This document shows, one piece after another, positions 7,938 to 16,575 of a stretch of DNA of 36,959 nt; position 1 is the first letter of the stretch; every line of letters starts with the position of its first letter. Both the position numbers and the translations under genes were made by a program. Where the stretch lies: positions 1 through 36,959 of the forward strand of contig NZ_JAAFKF010000032.1 of assembly GCF_013299175.1 (NCBI RefSeq). The letters are read 5' to 3'. The notes beneath the pieces were generated by a model. It was not told where the DNA came from. It saw only the letters and a program-made list of their open reading frames with translations, and searched no databases. This stretch comes from Sphaerotilus sp. Lineage in GTDB: Bacteria; Pseudomonadota; Gammaproteobacteria; Burkholderiales; Burkholderiaceae_C.

Positions 7938-8870
7938 TCAACGCGGCAGCGCGTCCCGCAGGCACTGCACCTGCCGCGCAATGGGCGCAGGCAGCGCGAT
8001 CCGGCCGTCCAGCACGGCACGGATGTGCGCGGCGGTGGTCTCGGCATCGATCGCGGCGGGCAGCACGGGCAATGCCACCAGCACACCCTCTTGTGGTGCC
8101 ACCGAGTGCTCGGTGTCCAGCACGCCGGCGCGGTAGACATCGAGCCGCGGCTGCCGGCGCGCATCGGCCACCGGCTCGCCTTCCGTGCCGCGCATCAGCA
8201 CCGCGTCGGCGCCACTGTCGCGCAGGTACTGCGACAGGCTCACCGCGTACTCCGGGTGCGTGTGGTTGACGACCCGCAGCGCGCCGGGCAAGGCCGGCAG
8301 CAGCTTGGCGATGGTGTGTCCGCTGTTGCGCAGGCCGAGCACGCGGCGCAGCGCCAGCAACTGCGCGAGCGGGCGGTTCAGCGTGTCGAGCGACAGGAAC
8401 ACCGGCGCGCCGCCCGCCCACTGCGCCGCGGCTTGGGCGGCATCGGCGGCGGGGGGCAGGCCGAGCGCGGTGAAGATGGCTGCGCTGGTGACGCGGCCAG
8501 GGTCGTCGGTCGGGCCGTGTACCAGCACCGGCACGCCCTCACGCGCCAGCAGCAGCGCCAGCAGCGGCGTGAAGTTCGGCAGCTTGCGCGCGCCGTTGTA
8601 CGAGGGCAGCAGCACGGCGGGCATCGGCCCTGGTGCCACCAGCGGCAGCGTGTGCGCCATCGCCGCTTCGACGAAGGCCGAGAGTTCGTCTGCCGACTCC
8701 CCCTTGATCCGCATCGCCAGCGCGAAGCCGCCGAGTTCGAGGTCGCTGACACGGCCGCCGAGGATGCGGGTCATCAGGTCGAGCGCCTGGGCGCGGTCCA
8801 GCGCACGGGCGCCGTCCTTGCCGCGGCCGATGGTCTTGAGGTAGGGGGCGATGGTCGTGGTGGGCGTCAT
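7938..8870 (-). CDS. ybiB: TrpD2/YbiB-like DNA-binding protein (anthranilate phosphoribosyltransferase fold)
   Basis: This 310-residue protein has the nucleoside phosphorylase/TrpD fold: an N-terminal helical domain (LGGRVSDLELGGFALAMRIKGES) followed by an alpha/beta domain with PSYNGARKLPNFTPLLALLL in place of the phosphoribosyl-pyrophosphate loop of true TrpD. Genes of this type in Burkholderiales are annotated YbiB; E. coli YbiB binds nucleic acids and is not a tryptophan enzyme. No trp genes are nearby. The start at 8870 matches the family; the upstream extension to 8927 is low-complexity. The gene lies 38 bp downstream of the GH3 gene on the same strand, so it may receive transcripts from the glycan operon, with which it has no evident functional link. 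Confidence 0.82.
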   Translation of the reverse strand: MTPTTTIAPYLKTIGRGKDGARALDRAQALDLMTRILGGRVSDLELGGFALAMRIKGESADELSAFVEAAMAHTLPLVAPGPMPAVLLPSYNGARKLPNFTPLLALLLAREGVPVLVHGPTDDPGRVTSAAIFTALGLPPAADAAQAAAQWAGGAPVFLSLDTLNRPLAQLLALRRVLGLRNSGHTIAKLLPALPGALRVVNHTHPEYAVSLSQYLRDSGADAVLMRGTEGEPVADARRQPRLDVYRAGVLDTEHSVAPQEGVLVALPVLPAAIDAETTAAHIRAVLDGRIALPAPIARQVQCLRDALPR

Positions 8871-8908
8871 GGGGGGATTGTCACGGGCCTGGACCCGCGC
8901 GGCCACCC

Positions 8909-11374
8909 TCAGGCCGCCACGAACCACTCGCCCGCCAGCGTCACCCCGACCTCACCCCGGATGTCCCGCGACGACGCACCGACCCGCAGCCCGAACGCCC
9001 CCGCCTCGGCCACCCAGCCGCCACGCGCCGTGTCGAACCACGCGAACGCCCGCATCCCGAGCGTGATCGTCGCGGTCCCGGTTTCACCCGGCTGCAGCGC
9101 GAGCTTGGCAAATCCCTTGAGTTCCTGTGCCGGCCGGTCCACACCGCTGACCGGATCGCTGACATAGAGCTGCACGACCTCGGCGCCTGCCCGCGTGCCC
9201 GTGTTGGTGACGTCCACCGAGACCGTGACGTGGCCACCCGACGCCATCTCCGTGCGATCGACGCGCACCTCGCCCCAGGCAAACGACGTGTACGACAGCC
9301 CATGCCCGAACGGGAACATCGGCGCGACGCCGTGCGTGTCGTGGTGCCGGTAGCCAATGAACACGCCCTCGTCATAGACCACGCGCCCATCCACGCCGGG
9401 GTAGCGCAGCGGATCGCCGTTCGAGGTGATGACATCGGCGAGCCGCTTCGGCCACGTCTGCGGCAGCCGCCCGCCCGGCGCGGCGCGGCCCGTCAGCACG
9501 TCGGCGATCGCGTGGCCGCACTCCTGGCCCGGATACCACGCCTGCAGCACCGCCGGCACCTTGTCGAGCCACGGCAGCTCGACCGGCGCCCCGGTCTGCA
9601 GCACGACGATGGTGTTCGGGTTCGCGGCGACGACGCGCTCGACCAGCGCGTTCTGCTGGTGCGGCAGCGCCATGTCGGGGCGGTCCAGGCCCTCGCAGTC
9701 CCACTCGGCGTTCAGGCCGATGAAGACCACCGCCACGTCCGCCTGACGCGCCGCGGCTTCGGCTGCCGCCAGATCGGCCTCGCCCCGCGGCAGGTGTACG
9801 CCCAGCCGCAGCGCCTTGAACGACACCGGCACACTCGTCGGCGACGAATACTCGACCGTGATCGCCACCGGCACGCCCGCCCGCAGACGGTGGCTGACCA
9901 CGCGCTCGGTGCAGCCGAAGGTGAAGTAGGTGTCGCCTGGCGCCCAGCTTTCCCACGCCTCGACGACCTGCACGCCATCGAACAGCACGCGGCTCAGGCC
10001 CGCGCTGGTGATCGAGACCTGGTAATCGCCATCGGCCGGCGGCACGAAGGTCAGCGTGGCCCGCGCCGAGAAGTGCAGCGGGTCGATGCCGTCCTCCACC
10101 GCGCCGCCCCAGAGCTTTTCGCTGCTCGGGTAGACGGCCTGCACCGCCGGCTCGCCGCTCAGGTCGGTCGAGGTGTAGAACGCCACCGCCATCGGCTGGT
10201 TCAGCACCGGCACCCAGCGGTAGTTGTCCGCGCCGGGCGTGCAGACCAGCGCGGCGTCGGTCTGCGCGGCCAGCCCTTGGTGCGGCGTGATGCGGTGCAG
10301 CGCGTTCACGTTGGCACTGCCGCCGCCCATGATCTGCGCGGTGTCCACGTTCGGGCCGATCAGCGCGATCGTGCGGGCCGATCCGGCGTTTTCTCCCAGT
10401 GGCAGCAGCGCGCCGTCGTTCTTCAGCAGCACCGACCCTTCCGCGCCGAGGCGGCGGATCAGGGCGCGGCGCTCGGGCGAATCCTCGGAACGCTCGTCCG
10501 GGATGCCCGGCGACGCGAAGCCGCCGACCCGCTCGACCAGTTGCAGCACCCGCCCCGCGCAGGCCCGCACGTCATCGGCCGACACGCGACCGTCGCGCAC
10601 CGCCTGCACCAGCGCCTCGCCCCGGTGGCGGGTCGTGCCGGGCATCTCCAGGTCCATGCCGGCGGTGGCGGATTTGTGCGTGTCGTGCTCGGCGAACCAG
10701 TCCGACATCACCAGCCCGTCGAAGCCCCACTGGCCACGCAGGATGTCGCGCACCAGCGGTGCGTTGTCGCCCGCGAAGTCGCCGTTGATGCGGTTGTACG
10801 AGGTCATCACGGCCAGCACGTTCGCTTCCTTGACGGCTTTCTCGAACGGCACCAGGTACAGCTCGCGCATCGTCCGCTCATCGACCACGGAGTCGATCGA
10901 CATGCGCTCCACCTCGCTGTCGTTGCAGACGAAGTGCTTGATCGTCGCGGCCACGCCGTTGTCCTGCAGACCGCGGATGTAGCCGCAGGCGATCTCGCCG
11001 GTCAGGTACGGGTCTTCCGAGTAGCACTCGAAGTTGCGGCCGTTGAGCGTCGAGCGGTGCAGGTTGACGGTCGGCGCGAGCAGCACGGTGGCGCCCTTGA
11101 GCTTGGCCTCGTCCGCCAGCGCGTGGCCGGCTTCGGCGATCAGCGCGGGGTTCCAGGTGGCGCCGAGCGCGATGGCGGCGGGGAAACACGCGGTCTGCGG
11201 GCCGCCGTTGAAGATGCCGCCGCGGGCGCCGTTCGGGCCGTCAGTGACCTTGATGGCGGGGATGCCCAGCCGCTGGATGGCGACCGTACACCAGAAGTCG
11301 GCGCCGGTGAGCAGGCTGACTTGCTCTTCCAGCGTCAGGGCGTCGAGCAGGGCGGGGATGTTGGGGGTGGTCAT
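8909..11374 (-). CDS. GH3 beta-glucosidase with PA14 insert and C-terminal Fn3-like domain
   Basis: This 821-residue glycoside hydrolase family 3 enzyme shows KVTDGPNGARGG near residue 42, the KH pair at 146-147, and the nucleophile D225 in LVMSDW. A PA14-like domain (FSARATLTFVPPADGDYQVSI) interrupts the second GH3 domain, which continues with NTIVVLQTGAPVELPW. A fibronectin-III-like domain (VTVSVDVTNTGTRAGAEVVQLY) closes the protein. The architecture is that of BglB/DesR-like exo-beta-glucosidases; xylosidase activity is possible. No signal peptide is present, so it should act in the cytoplasm on imported oligosaccharides. It lies 24 bp after the preceding oxidoreductase gene and appears to be the last catabolic gene of the operon. 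Confidence 0.92.
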   Translation of the reverse strand: MTTPNIPALLDALTLEEQVSLLTGADFWCTVAIQRLGIPAIKVTDGPNGARGGIFNGGPQTACFPAAIALGATWNPALIAEAGHALADEAKLKGATVLLAPTVNLHRSTLNGRNFECYSEDPYLTGEIACGYIRGLQDNGVAATIKHFVCNDSEVERMSIDSVVDERTMRELYLVPFEKAVKEANVLAVMTSYNRINGDFAGDNAPLVRDILRGQWGFDGLVMSDWFAEHDTHKSATAGMDLEMPGTTRHRGEALVQAVRDGRVSADDVRACAGRVLQLVERVGGFASPGIPDERSEDSPERRALIRRLGAEGSVLLKNDGALLPLGENAGSARTIALIGPNVDTAQIMGGGSANVNALHRITPHQGLAAQTDAALVCTPGADNYRWVPVLNQPMAVAFYTSTDLSGEPAVQAVYPSSEKLWGGAVEDGIDPLHFSARATLTFVPPADGDYQVSITSAGLSRVLFDGVQVVEAWESWAPGDTYFTFGCTERVVSHRLRAGVPVAITVEYSSPTSVPVSFKALRLGVHLPRGEADLAAAEAAARQADVAVVFIGLNAEWDCEGLDRPDMALPHQQNALVERVVAANPNTIVVLQTGAPVELPWLDKVPAVLQAWYPGQECGHAIADVLTGRAAPGGRLPQTWPKRLADVITSNGDPLRYPGVDGRVVYDEGVFIGYRHHDTHGVAPMFPFGHGLSYTSFAWGEVRVDRTEMASGGHVTVSVDVTNTGTRAGAEVVQLYVSDPVSGVDRPAQELKGFAKLALQPGETGTATITLGMRAFAWFDTARGGWVAEAGAFGLRVGASSRDIRGEVGVTLAGEWFVAA

Positions 11375-11398
11375 GGAAAGGGTGTCCGGATCAGGAAG

Positions 11399-12565
11399 TC
11401 AGGAAGGGTCGAATGGCAGGTCGGTCCACGCGCCGTCACGCGAGGCGCTGGCGAGGACCGTTTCCACAAACGCGAGGCTGCGCACGCCGTCGTCCACGCC
11501 GGGCACGCTGGCCGGGCGGGCGAGGTCGCGCAGGTCGCTGGCGAAGTCGCGGTAAAGCTGGGCGAAGGCTTCGAGATAACCCTCGGGGTGGCCGCCCGGC
11601 GTGCGGGTCGCGGCGGCGGCGACGGCGGGCAGCGACGCCATGCCGCGGGTCAGGCGCTGCGCGGGCTGGCCGGCCGGATGCCACGTCAGCTCGTTGGGCG
11701 ATTCCTGGTCCCAGTGCAGCGCGGCCTTCGTGCCGTAGACGCGCAGGCGCAGGTGGTTTTCCTCGCCAGTCGCCACCTGGCTGGCCCAGAGCATCCCGCG
11801 GGCGCCGCTGGCGTAGCGCAGTTGCACCTGCACATGGTCATCGACACGCCGGCCGGGCACGAAGGTGGTCAGCTCGGCGCTGAGCTGCTGCGGCGACTGG
11901 CCGGTGACGAATTCGGCGAGCTGCGCGGCGTGCGTGCCCACGTCGCCGAGGCAGCCGGCCGGTCCCGCCAGCGCGGGGTCGGTGCGCCACGCAGCTTGCT
12001 TCTGGCCCGAATCTTCGAGCGGCTGCGCAAGCCAGTCTTGCGCATACTCGACCTGCACGATGCGCACGTCGCCCAGTTCGCCCGCCGCCACCAGCGCACG
12101 GGCGGCGCGGATCAGCGGATAGCCGGTGTAGTTGTGCGTCAACGCGAGCCGCACGCCGTGTTGCCGCACGAGGGCTTGCAGGTGCTGCGCGTCGGCGAGG
12201 TTCGTGGTCAGCGGCTTGTCGCAGATGACGTGAATACCCGCCTCGATGAAGGCGCAGGCGACCGGGAAATGCAGGTGGTTCGGCGTGACGATCGCCACCG
12301 CGTCGATGCCGCTGCCGTCAGCCCGGCGGGCGGCTTCGGCGCGTGCCATCTCGCGGAAATCGCTGTAGCAGCGCGCCGGGTCGATCCGCAGCTCCGCTCC
12401 GCTGGCGCGGGCGCGTTCCGGGTCGGACGACAGCGCACCCGCGACCAGTTCCCAGTCGTCGTCGAGCCGCGCCGCGATGCGATGGACGGCGCCGATGAAC
12501 GCGCCTTGCCCGCCGCCGACCATGCCCAGCCGCAGGCGGCGCGGCGCGGAGATCGGCGCGTTCAT
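11399..12565 (-). CDS. Gfo/Idh/MocA-family NAD(P)-dependent sugar oxidoreductase (A)
   Basis: This 388-residue protein has the nucleotide-binding loop GGGQGAFIG at residues 17-25, CDKPLTTN (DKP at 116-118, a variant of the family EKP), and THNYTGYP, ending in the C-terminal substrate domain (GDVGTHAAQL, then LRLRVYGTKAALHW). Such enzymes oxidise or reduce sugars, inositols or glycosides with NAD(P). The ATG at 12563-12565 overlaps the stop of the isomerase-like gene by 4 bp, indicating coupling. A longer upstream open frame is the shadow of that gene. The substrate is unknown; the operon points to a beta-glucoside or mannoside derivative, possibly oxidised at C3. Confidence 0.9.
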   Translation of the reverse strand: MNAPISAPRRLRLGMVGGGQGAFIGAVHRIAARLDDDWELVAGALSSDPERARASGAELRIDPARCYSDFREMARAEAARRADGSGIDAVAIVTPNHLHFPVACAFIEAGIHVICDKPLTTNLADAQHLQALVRQHGVRLALTHNYTGYPLIRAARALVAAGELGDVRIVQVEYAQDWLAQPLEDSGQKQAAWRTDPALAGPAGCLGDVGTHAAQLAEFVTGQSPQQLSAELTTFVPGRRVDDHVQVQLRYASGARGMLWASQVATGEENHLRLRVYGTKAALHWDQESPNELTWHPAGQPAQRLTRGMASLPAVAAAATRTPGGHPEGYLEAFAQLYRDFASDLRDLARPASVPGVDDGVRSLAFVETVLASASRDGAWTDLPFDPS

Positions 12566-13638
12566 GCCCGTGGCTCCAGACCGAGCATCCTGCGGTTGGT
12601 GGCGTCGTCGGTGGTGCTCGCCGCGAAGTCGTCGAAGGCCCGTTCGGCCACGCGGATCAGGTGATCGCGGATGAACGGCGCCCCCTCGGCGGCCCCTTGC
12701 TCGGGATGCTTGATGCAGCATTCCCACTCCAGCACCGCCCAGCCGGTGTAACCGTACTGCGTCAGCTTGCTGAAGATGGCGCGGAAATCCACCTGCCCGT
12801 CGCCGAGCGAGCGGAAGCGGCCGGCGCGGTCCTTCCATGCCTGGAAGCCGCCGTAGACCCCGAGTCGGCCGGTCGGGCGGAACTCGGCGTCCTTGACGTG
12901 GAACGCCTTGATGCGCTCGTGGTAGCAGTCGATGTAGGCGAGGTAGTCGAGCTGCTGCAGCACGAAGTGGCTCGGGTCGTACAACAGGTTCGCCCGCGGG
13001 TGGTTCCCCACGCGCTCCAGGAACATCTCGTAGCTCGCCCCGTCGCAGAGGTCTTCGCCGGGATGGACCTCGTAGCAGACATCGACGCCGGCTTCGTCGA
13101 ACGCATCGAGGATCGGCCGCCAGCGCGCCGCGAGTTCGTCGAACGCCGCCTCGATCAGCCCGGCCGGCCGCTGCGGCCACGGGTAGAGGTAGGGCCACGC
13201 GAGCGCGCCGCTGAACGTGGCGTGCGCAGTCAGGCCAAGGCGCTGCGATGCCTTGGCGGCGAAGTGCAGTTGCTGCTTCGCCCATTCGGTGCGTTCGGCG
13301 TACTTGCCGCGCACCGCTTCGGGTGCGAAGGCGTCCATCGGCGCGTCGTAGGCGGGGTGTACGGCGACGAGCTGGCCTTGCAGGTGCGTCGAAAGCTCGG
13401 TGATCTGCACGCCATGCGCCGCCAGCCGGCCGCGCAGGTCATCGCAGTAGGTCTGGCTCTCGGCGGCCAGTGCGAGGTCCATCAGCCGCGTGTCCCAGCT
13501 CGGGATCTGCACGCCCGCGTAGCCGTGGCCTGCCGCCCAGCCGGCGAGGCCGTCGAGTGAGTTGTACGGCGCCGCGTCGCCCGCGAACTGCGCCAGGAAG
13601 ACGCCGGGGCCGCGGATCGGGGAGGTGGTGGTGGTCAT
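12562..13638 (-). CDS. TIM-barrel sugar phosphate isomerase/epimerase-like protein (A)
   Basis: This 358-residue protein belongs to the xylose isomerase-like TIM-barrel superfamily. Likely metal or acid-base residues are E190 and H192 (CYEVHPGEDL), D221 and H224 (LLYDPSHF), H247 and D250 (FHVKDAE), and E304 (WAVLEWE). It is longer than the common 250-290-residue members because of extra segments around residues 85-155. Proteins of this fold isomerise, epimerise or cleave sugars and keto-sugars. It sits between two oxidoreductases and next to a second isomerase-like gene, 13 bp downstream of that gene, so they probably work on the same intermediates. No signal peptide. Confidence 0.88.
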   Translation of the reverse strand: MTTTTSPIRGPGVFLAQFAGDAAPYNSLDGLAGWAAGHGYAGVQIPSWDTRLMDLALAAESQTYCDDLRGRLAAHGVQITELSTHLQGQLVAVHPAYDAPMDAFAPEAVRGKYAERTEWAKQQLHFAAKASQRLGLTAHATFSGALAWPYLYPWPQRPAGLIEAAFDELAARWRPILDAFDEAGVDVCYEVHPGEDLCDGASYEMFLERVGNHPRANLLYDPSHFVLQQLDYLAYIDCYHERIKAFHVKDAEFRPTGRLGVYGGFQAWKDRAGRFRSLGDGQVDFRAIFSKLTQYGYTGWAVLEWECCIKHPEQGAAEGAPFIRDHLIRVAERAFDDFAASTTDDATNRRMLGLEPRA

Positions 13639-13651
13639 GGCGTGCCCCGGC

Positions 13652-14407
13652 TCAGTTGGCGATCAGGTGCTGGTGCATGAAGTCGAAGCTGGTCTTCAGC
13701 ATCGCGGCGTGGTCCTTCGGCTTGTCGTGTTCGAGCACGAACAGGCTGACCCGCTGCTGCAGGTCGGCGAGCAGTGCTGCCCACGGCACGATGCCCTGGC
13801 CCAGCGCGCACCAGCCGTCCTCGTCAGCGGCGGTGCCGGGTGGAGCGATGTCCTTGGTGTGGATGGAGACGAGGCGATGGGCGTGGGGCATCACCGTGGC
13901 CATCGGGTCCAGCCCGGCGCGGGCCACCCAGCCCAGGTCCGCTTCCCAGCCGAGCTGCTTGGCGTTGGCGGTGCTGAAGATCCATTCCAGCGCGGTGCGG
14001 CCGCTGTAGTGCAGGAACTCGAACTCGTGGTTGTGGTACGCCAGCCGCAGCCCTTCGGCATTGAGCTTGTCGCCCACCTTGGCGAGCCGGGCGCCTAGCG
14101 CCTGCCAGCCGATGGCGGTGGCGGGCCGCTCGCCCATGGGCAGCCACGGCATGATCGCCAGCCGGCAGTCGGTGGCGTGGCAGGTGTCGATGACGGTCTG
14201 CAAATCGTGTTCGACCATCGCGAGGCTGACGTGCATCGACGACACGCGCAGGCCGTGCGCGGCGACCTTGGCGGCGAACTCGTCCGCGGGCAGGCCGTGG
14301 CTGGCGACGGATTCGACCCACTTGAAGCCAGCGGCGCGGGCCATCGCGAGCTGGGTGTCGAGGTCACCGGCTTCGCGCAGGGAGTAGAGCTGGACGGAGA
14401 GTTTCAT
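13652..14407 (-). CDS. TIM-barrel sugar phosphate isomerase/epimerase-like protein (B)
   Basis: This 251-residue xylose isomerase-like TIM-barrel protein shows conserved polar clusters at H125-N-H127-E128 (YHNHEFEF), E155 and D157 (WEADLGW), H183-x-K185-D186 (SIHTKD), and E226-H227 (VLEHD), which are the usual metal-site and catalytic positions. It starts directly with MKLSVQLYSLRE, typical of the short family members. It lies 33 bp after oxidoreductase B and 13 bp before isomerase A. It shares only limited similarity with isomerase A by eye, so the two are probably distinct enzymes rather than a recent duplication. Confidence 0.88.
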   Translation of the reverse strand: MKLSVQLYSLREAGDLDTQLAMARAAGFKWVESVASHGLPADEFAAKVAAHGLRVSSMHVSLAMVEHDLQTVIDTCHATDCRLAIMPWLPMGERPATAIGWQALGARLAKVGDKLNAEGLRLAYHNHEFEFLHYSGRTALEWIFSTANAKQLGWEADLGWVARAGLDPMATVMPHAHRLVSIHTKDIAPPGTAADEDGWCALGQGIVPWAALLADLQQRVSLFVLEHDKPKDHAAMLKTSFDFMHQHLIAN

Positions 14408-14440
14408 GGGGGACTCCTGAATGCGGAAGGTTCAGAACAA

Positions 14441-15535
14441 TCAGAACAGTTTGCTGGTCAGCGGTGCCGGCCGCTCGCAGCGGGTCTTGAGCGTGACGCT
14501 GCGCCCGGTGCGGCCAGCGTCGAGCGCCCGGTCCATCACCTCCAGCACATGCAGCGCCATCTCCGCGCTGCAGCGGTGCGGGCGGTCTTCCTGGATGGCG
14601 AGCGCCATGTCGATCAGGCCGATGCCCCGGCTGTTGGTGGCGTAGGGCCGGCCACCCGCCGCCCGTTCGAACGCGCCGGTCTGGCGGTTGTGCTTCACCG
14701 TGCCGCCGAACTGGTTCGGGTCGGCGCCGAGCAGCGTGCCGTCGTCGCCGTAGAGTTCCATCGGCGTGTGCGTGTGTGCCCAGACATCGAAGCTGGAGGT
14801 CAGCACGATCTGCGGGCCGCTGGCGAAATCGAGCTGCGTGACCACATGCGTCGGCACGCCCACCGGCAGCACTTCGCCCTCGCGTGGCCCGAACGGCACG
14901 CGGCGCTCGGTGTGCGTGACGTGCGAGGTGGAGCGCAGCTTGGCGACCGGGCCGAAGTGGTTCACGAGGTGCGTCAGGTAATAGACGCCGACATCGTGCA
15001 GCGGCCCACCGCCGGGCTGGTAGAAGAACGCCGGGTTGGGGTGCCAGTGGTCGGGGCCGTGGTTCATGAACTGCGCGGTGCCGTGGCGGATCTGGCCGAC
15101 CGTGCCGCCATCGACCAGCGCCCGCAGCGTCTGGCCCGCCGCGCCGAGGAAGGTGTCCGGTGCGCAACCGACGCGCAGGCCCTTGGCGCGCGCCAGTTTC
15201 ACCAGTTCCTGTCCCTGCTCGAACGTGGCGGCCAGCGGTTTCTCGGTGAAGAAGTGCTTGCCGGCGTTCAGTACCTGCATCCCGACGGCGTGGTGCGCCT
15301 GCGGAGGCGTGAGGTTGAGGATGATCTGCGCCTCGCTGGCGAGCAGGTCGGCGATGGACAGCGTGGTCAAGCCGTGTTCGGCGGCGCGGCTGGCGGCGAG
15401 TTCGGCGTTGGCGTCCGCGATGGCGACGATGCGGATGCGGCGGCAACGGGCCAGCGTCTTCAGGTAGGCCGGGAAGATGTTTCCGCAGCCGATGATGCCG
15501 ATGGGGGTCGGCAGGGCAGGGGTGGCAGTGGTCAT
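14441..15535 (-). CDS. Gfo/Idh/MocA-family NAD(P)-dependent sugar oxidoreductase (B)
   Basis: This 364-residue protein has the Rossmann loop IIGCGNI at residues 14-20, the family EKP motif at 98-100 (FFTEKPLA), and the C-terminal alpha/beta domain with HDVGVYYLTHLVNHFGP, where H and Y are candidate catalytic residues. It diverges clearly from oxidoreductase A (GGGQGAFIG loop), so they probably have different substrates or opposite directions. Its ATG overlaps the lacI-family stop by 4 bp. The role is inferred as oxidation or reduction of a sugar or glycoside released or imported by this operon. Confidence 0.9.
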   Translation of the reverse strand: MTTATPALPTPIGIIGCGNIFPAYLKTLARCRRIRIVAIADANAELAASRAAEHGLTTLSIADLLASEAQIILNLTPPQAHHAVGMQVLNAGKHFFTEKPLAATFEQGQELVKLARAKGLRVGCAPDTFLGAAGQTLRALVDGGTVGQIRHGTAQFMNHGPDHWHPNPAFFYQPGGGPLHDVGVYYLTHLVNHFGPVAKLRSTSHVTHTERRVPFGPREGEVLPVGVPTHVVTQLDFASGPQIVLTSSFDVWAHTHTPMELYGDDGTLLGADPNQFGGTVKHNRQTGAFERAAGGRPYATNSRGIGLIDMALAIQEDRPHRCSAEMALHVLEVMDRALDAGRTGRSVTLKTRCERPAPLTSKLF

Positions 15536-16575
15536 GGGAGGTCCGACAGGGCTGGATGGGGGCCGGGACCGACCGACTGGCGCCAGACGATTTCCGGGGG
15601 GAAATCGTGCGCCACCGGCCAGTCCAGGCCATAGCAGAGGTTGAGGGCTTGCCGGCTGGCGCTGATGGTCACGTCGGCGGTGGGGATGCGGATGGTGGTC
15701 AGGGGCGGCGAGGTGAAGGGCGCGAACTCGGCGTCGTCGTAGCCGAGCACGGACACGTCTTCCGGCACCCGCAACCCCGCCTGCGTGAGGCGGCTGATGA
15801 CGGACAGGGCCATGAGGTCGTTGGCGACGAACACGGCGGTGAAGGCCGGGCGCCCACCCGTGGCGCCGGCCAGCAGTTGTCGGGCGGCGGCGGCTCCGCT
15901 GGCGAGGTCGAAGTCGCCATCGACGCTGTGCTCGGGCCGCACCGACACGCCGTGGCGGGCCAGCTCGTCGCTGAAGCCGTTCAGGCGCGCCTCGTTGTCT
16001 GGGGTGTCGCGCGGGCCGCGGACGGTGGCGATGCAGCGGTGGCCGCGGGCGAGCAGGGCGCGGGCGGCCAGCCGCCCCCCGGCCTGGTGGTCGGCGCAGA
16101 AAGCGTTGTCGTGGTGTTCGGCCAGACGGCGGTTGACGACCACCAGCGTCGGCATGCGCTCGATCAGCCGCTCCAGGTCGTCGTCGTGCAGGCGGTTGGA
16201 GGCGACGATCAGGCCGTCGCAGTCGCGCCCGATGAGGAACTCGATGCCGTCGAGGTCGAGCTGGCGGGTCGAGCCGATGCCGCAGCCATTGGCGGCGATC
16301 ATGTGCCGGCCGTTGGCGCGCAGCACGCTGTCGATGGTGGAGACGATGCCGGAGTAGAAATGGCCGTCGAAGCCGGGGACATAGACGCCGATCGCCCCGG
16401 ATTGCTGCAGCGACAGCGCCCGCGCCGTGCTGGAGGGACGGTAGTCGAGCGTGGCAACGGCTTCTCGCACGCGCCGGACCGTGTCTTCCGACACCGAGCC
16501 GTTGCCTGACAGCGCCCGCGACGCGGTGGCCACGCCGACGCCGGCCAGCCGGGCGACATCCTTGATGGTGCTCAC
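15532..16575 (-). CDS. LacI-family transcriptional regulator of the glycan operon
   Basis: This 347-residue regulator starts with a LacI-type helix-turn-helix (TIKDVARLAGVGVATASRALSG, the first ~25 residues), a hinge helix (YRPSSTARAL) and a periplasmic-binding-protein-like effector domain (GAIGVYVPGFDGHFYSGI to the C-terminus). The start is a GTG at 16573-16575 overlapping the beta-mannosidase stop (GTGA). An upstream in-frame ATG would add 49 non-homologous residues. Being encoded inside the operon it probably controls, it should be autoregulated. The likely target is the palindrome at 24873-24902. The inducer is probably an imported beta-glucoside/mannoside or its product. Confidence 0.9.
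   Translation of the reverse strand: MSTIKDVARLAGVGVATASRALSGNGSVSEDTVRRVREAVATLDYRPSSTARALSLQQSGAIGVYVPGFDGHFYSGIVSTIDSVLRANGRHMIAANGCGIGSTRQLDLDGIEFLIGRDCDGLIVASNRLHDDDLERLIERMPTLVVVNRRLAEHHDNAFCADHQAGGRLAARALLARGHRCIATVRGPRDTPDNEARLNGFSDELARHGVSVRPEHSVDGDFDLASGAAAARQLLAGATGGRPAFTAVFVANDLMALSVISRLTQAGLRVPEDVSVLGYDDAEFAPFTSPPLTTIRIPTADVTISASRQALNLCYGLDWPVAHDFPPEIVWRQSVGPGPHPALSDLP

Noticed and set aside
7938-8870. True anthranilate phosphoribosyltransferase (trpD)
   Set aside because: The glycine-rich phosphoribosyl-pyrophosphate loop of TrpD is not present in its usual form, and no tryptophan genes are nearby; the TrpD2/YbiB type fits better.
9230-12664. 1144-codon plus-strand open frame opposite the GH3 and oxidoreductase genes
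   Set aside because: Arg/His/Gly/Ala-rich shadow spanning two real genes and their junction; no domain, no start signal.
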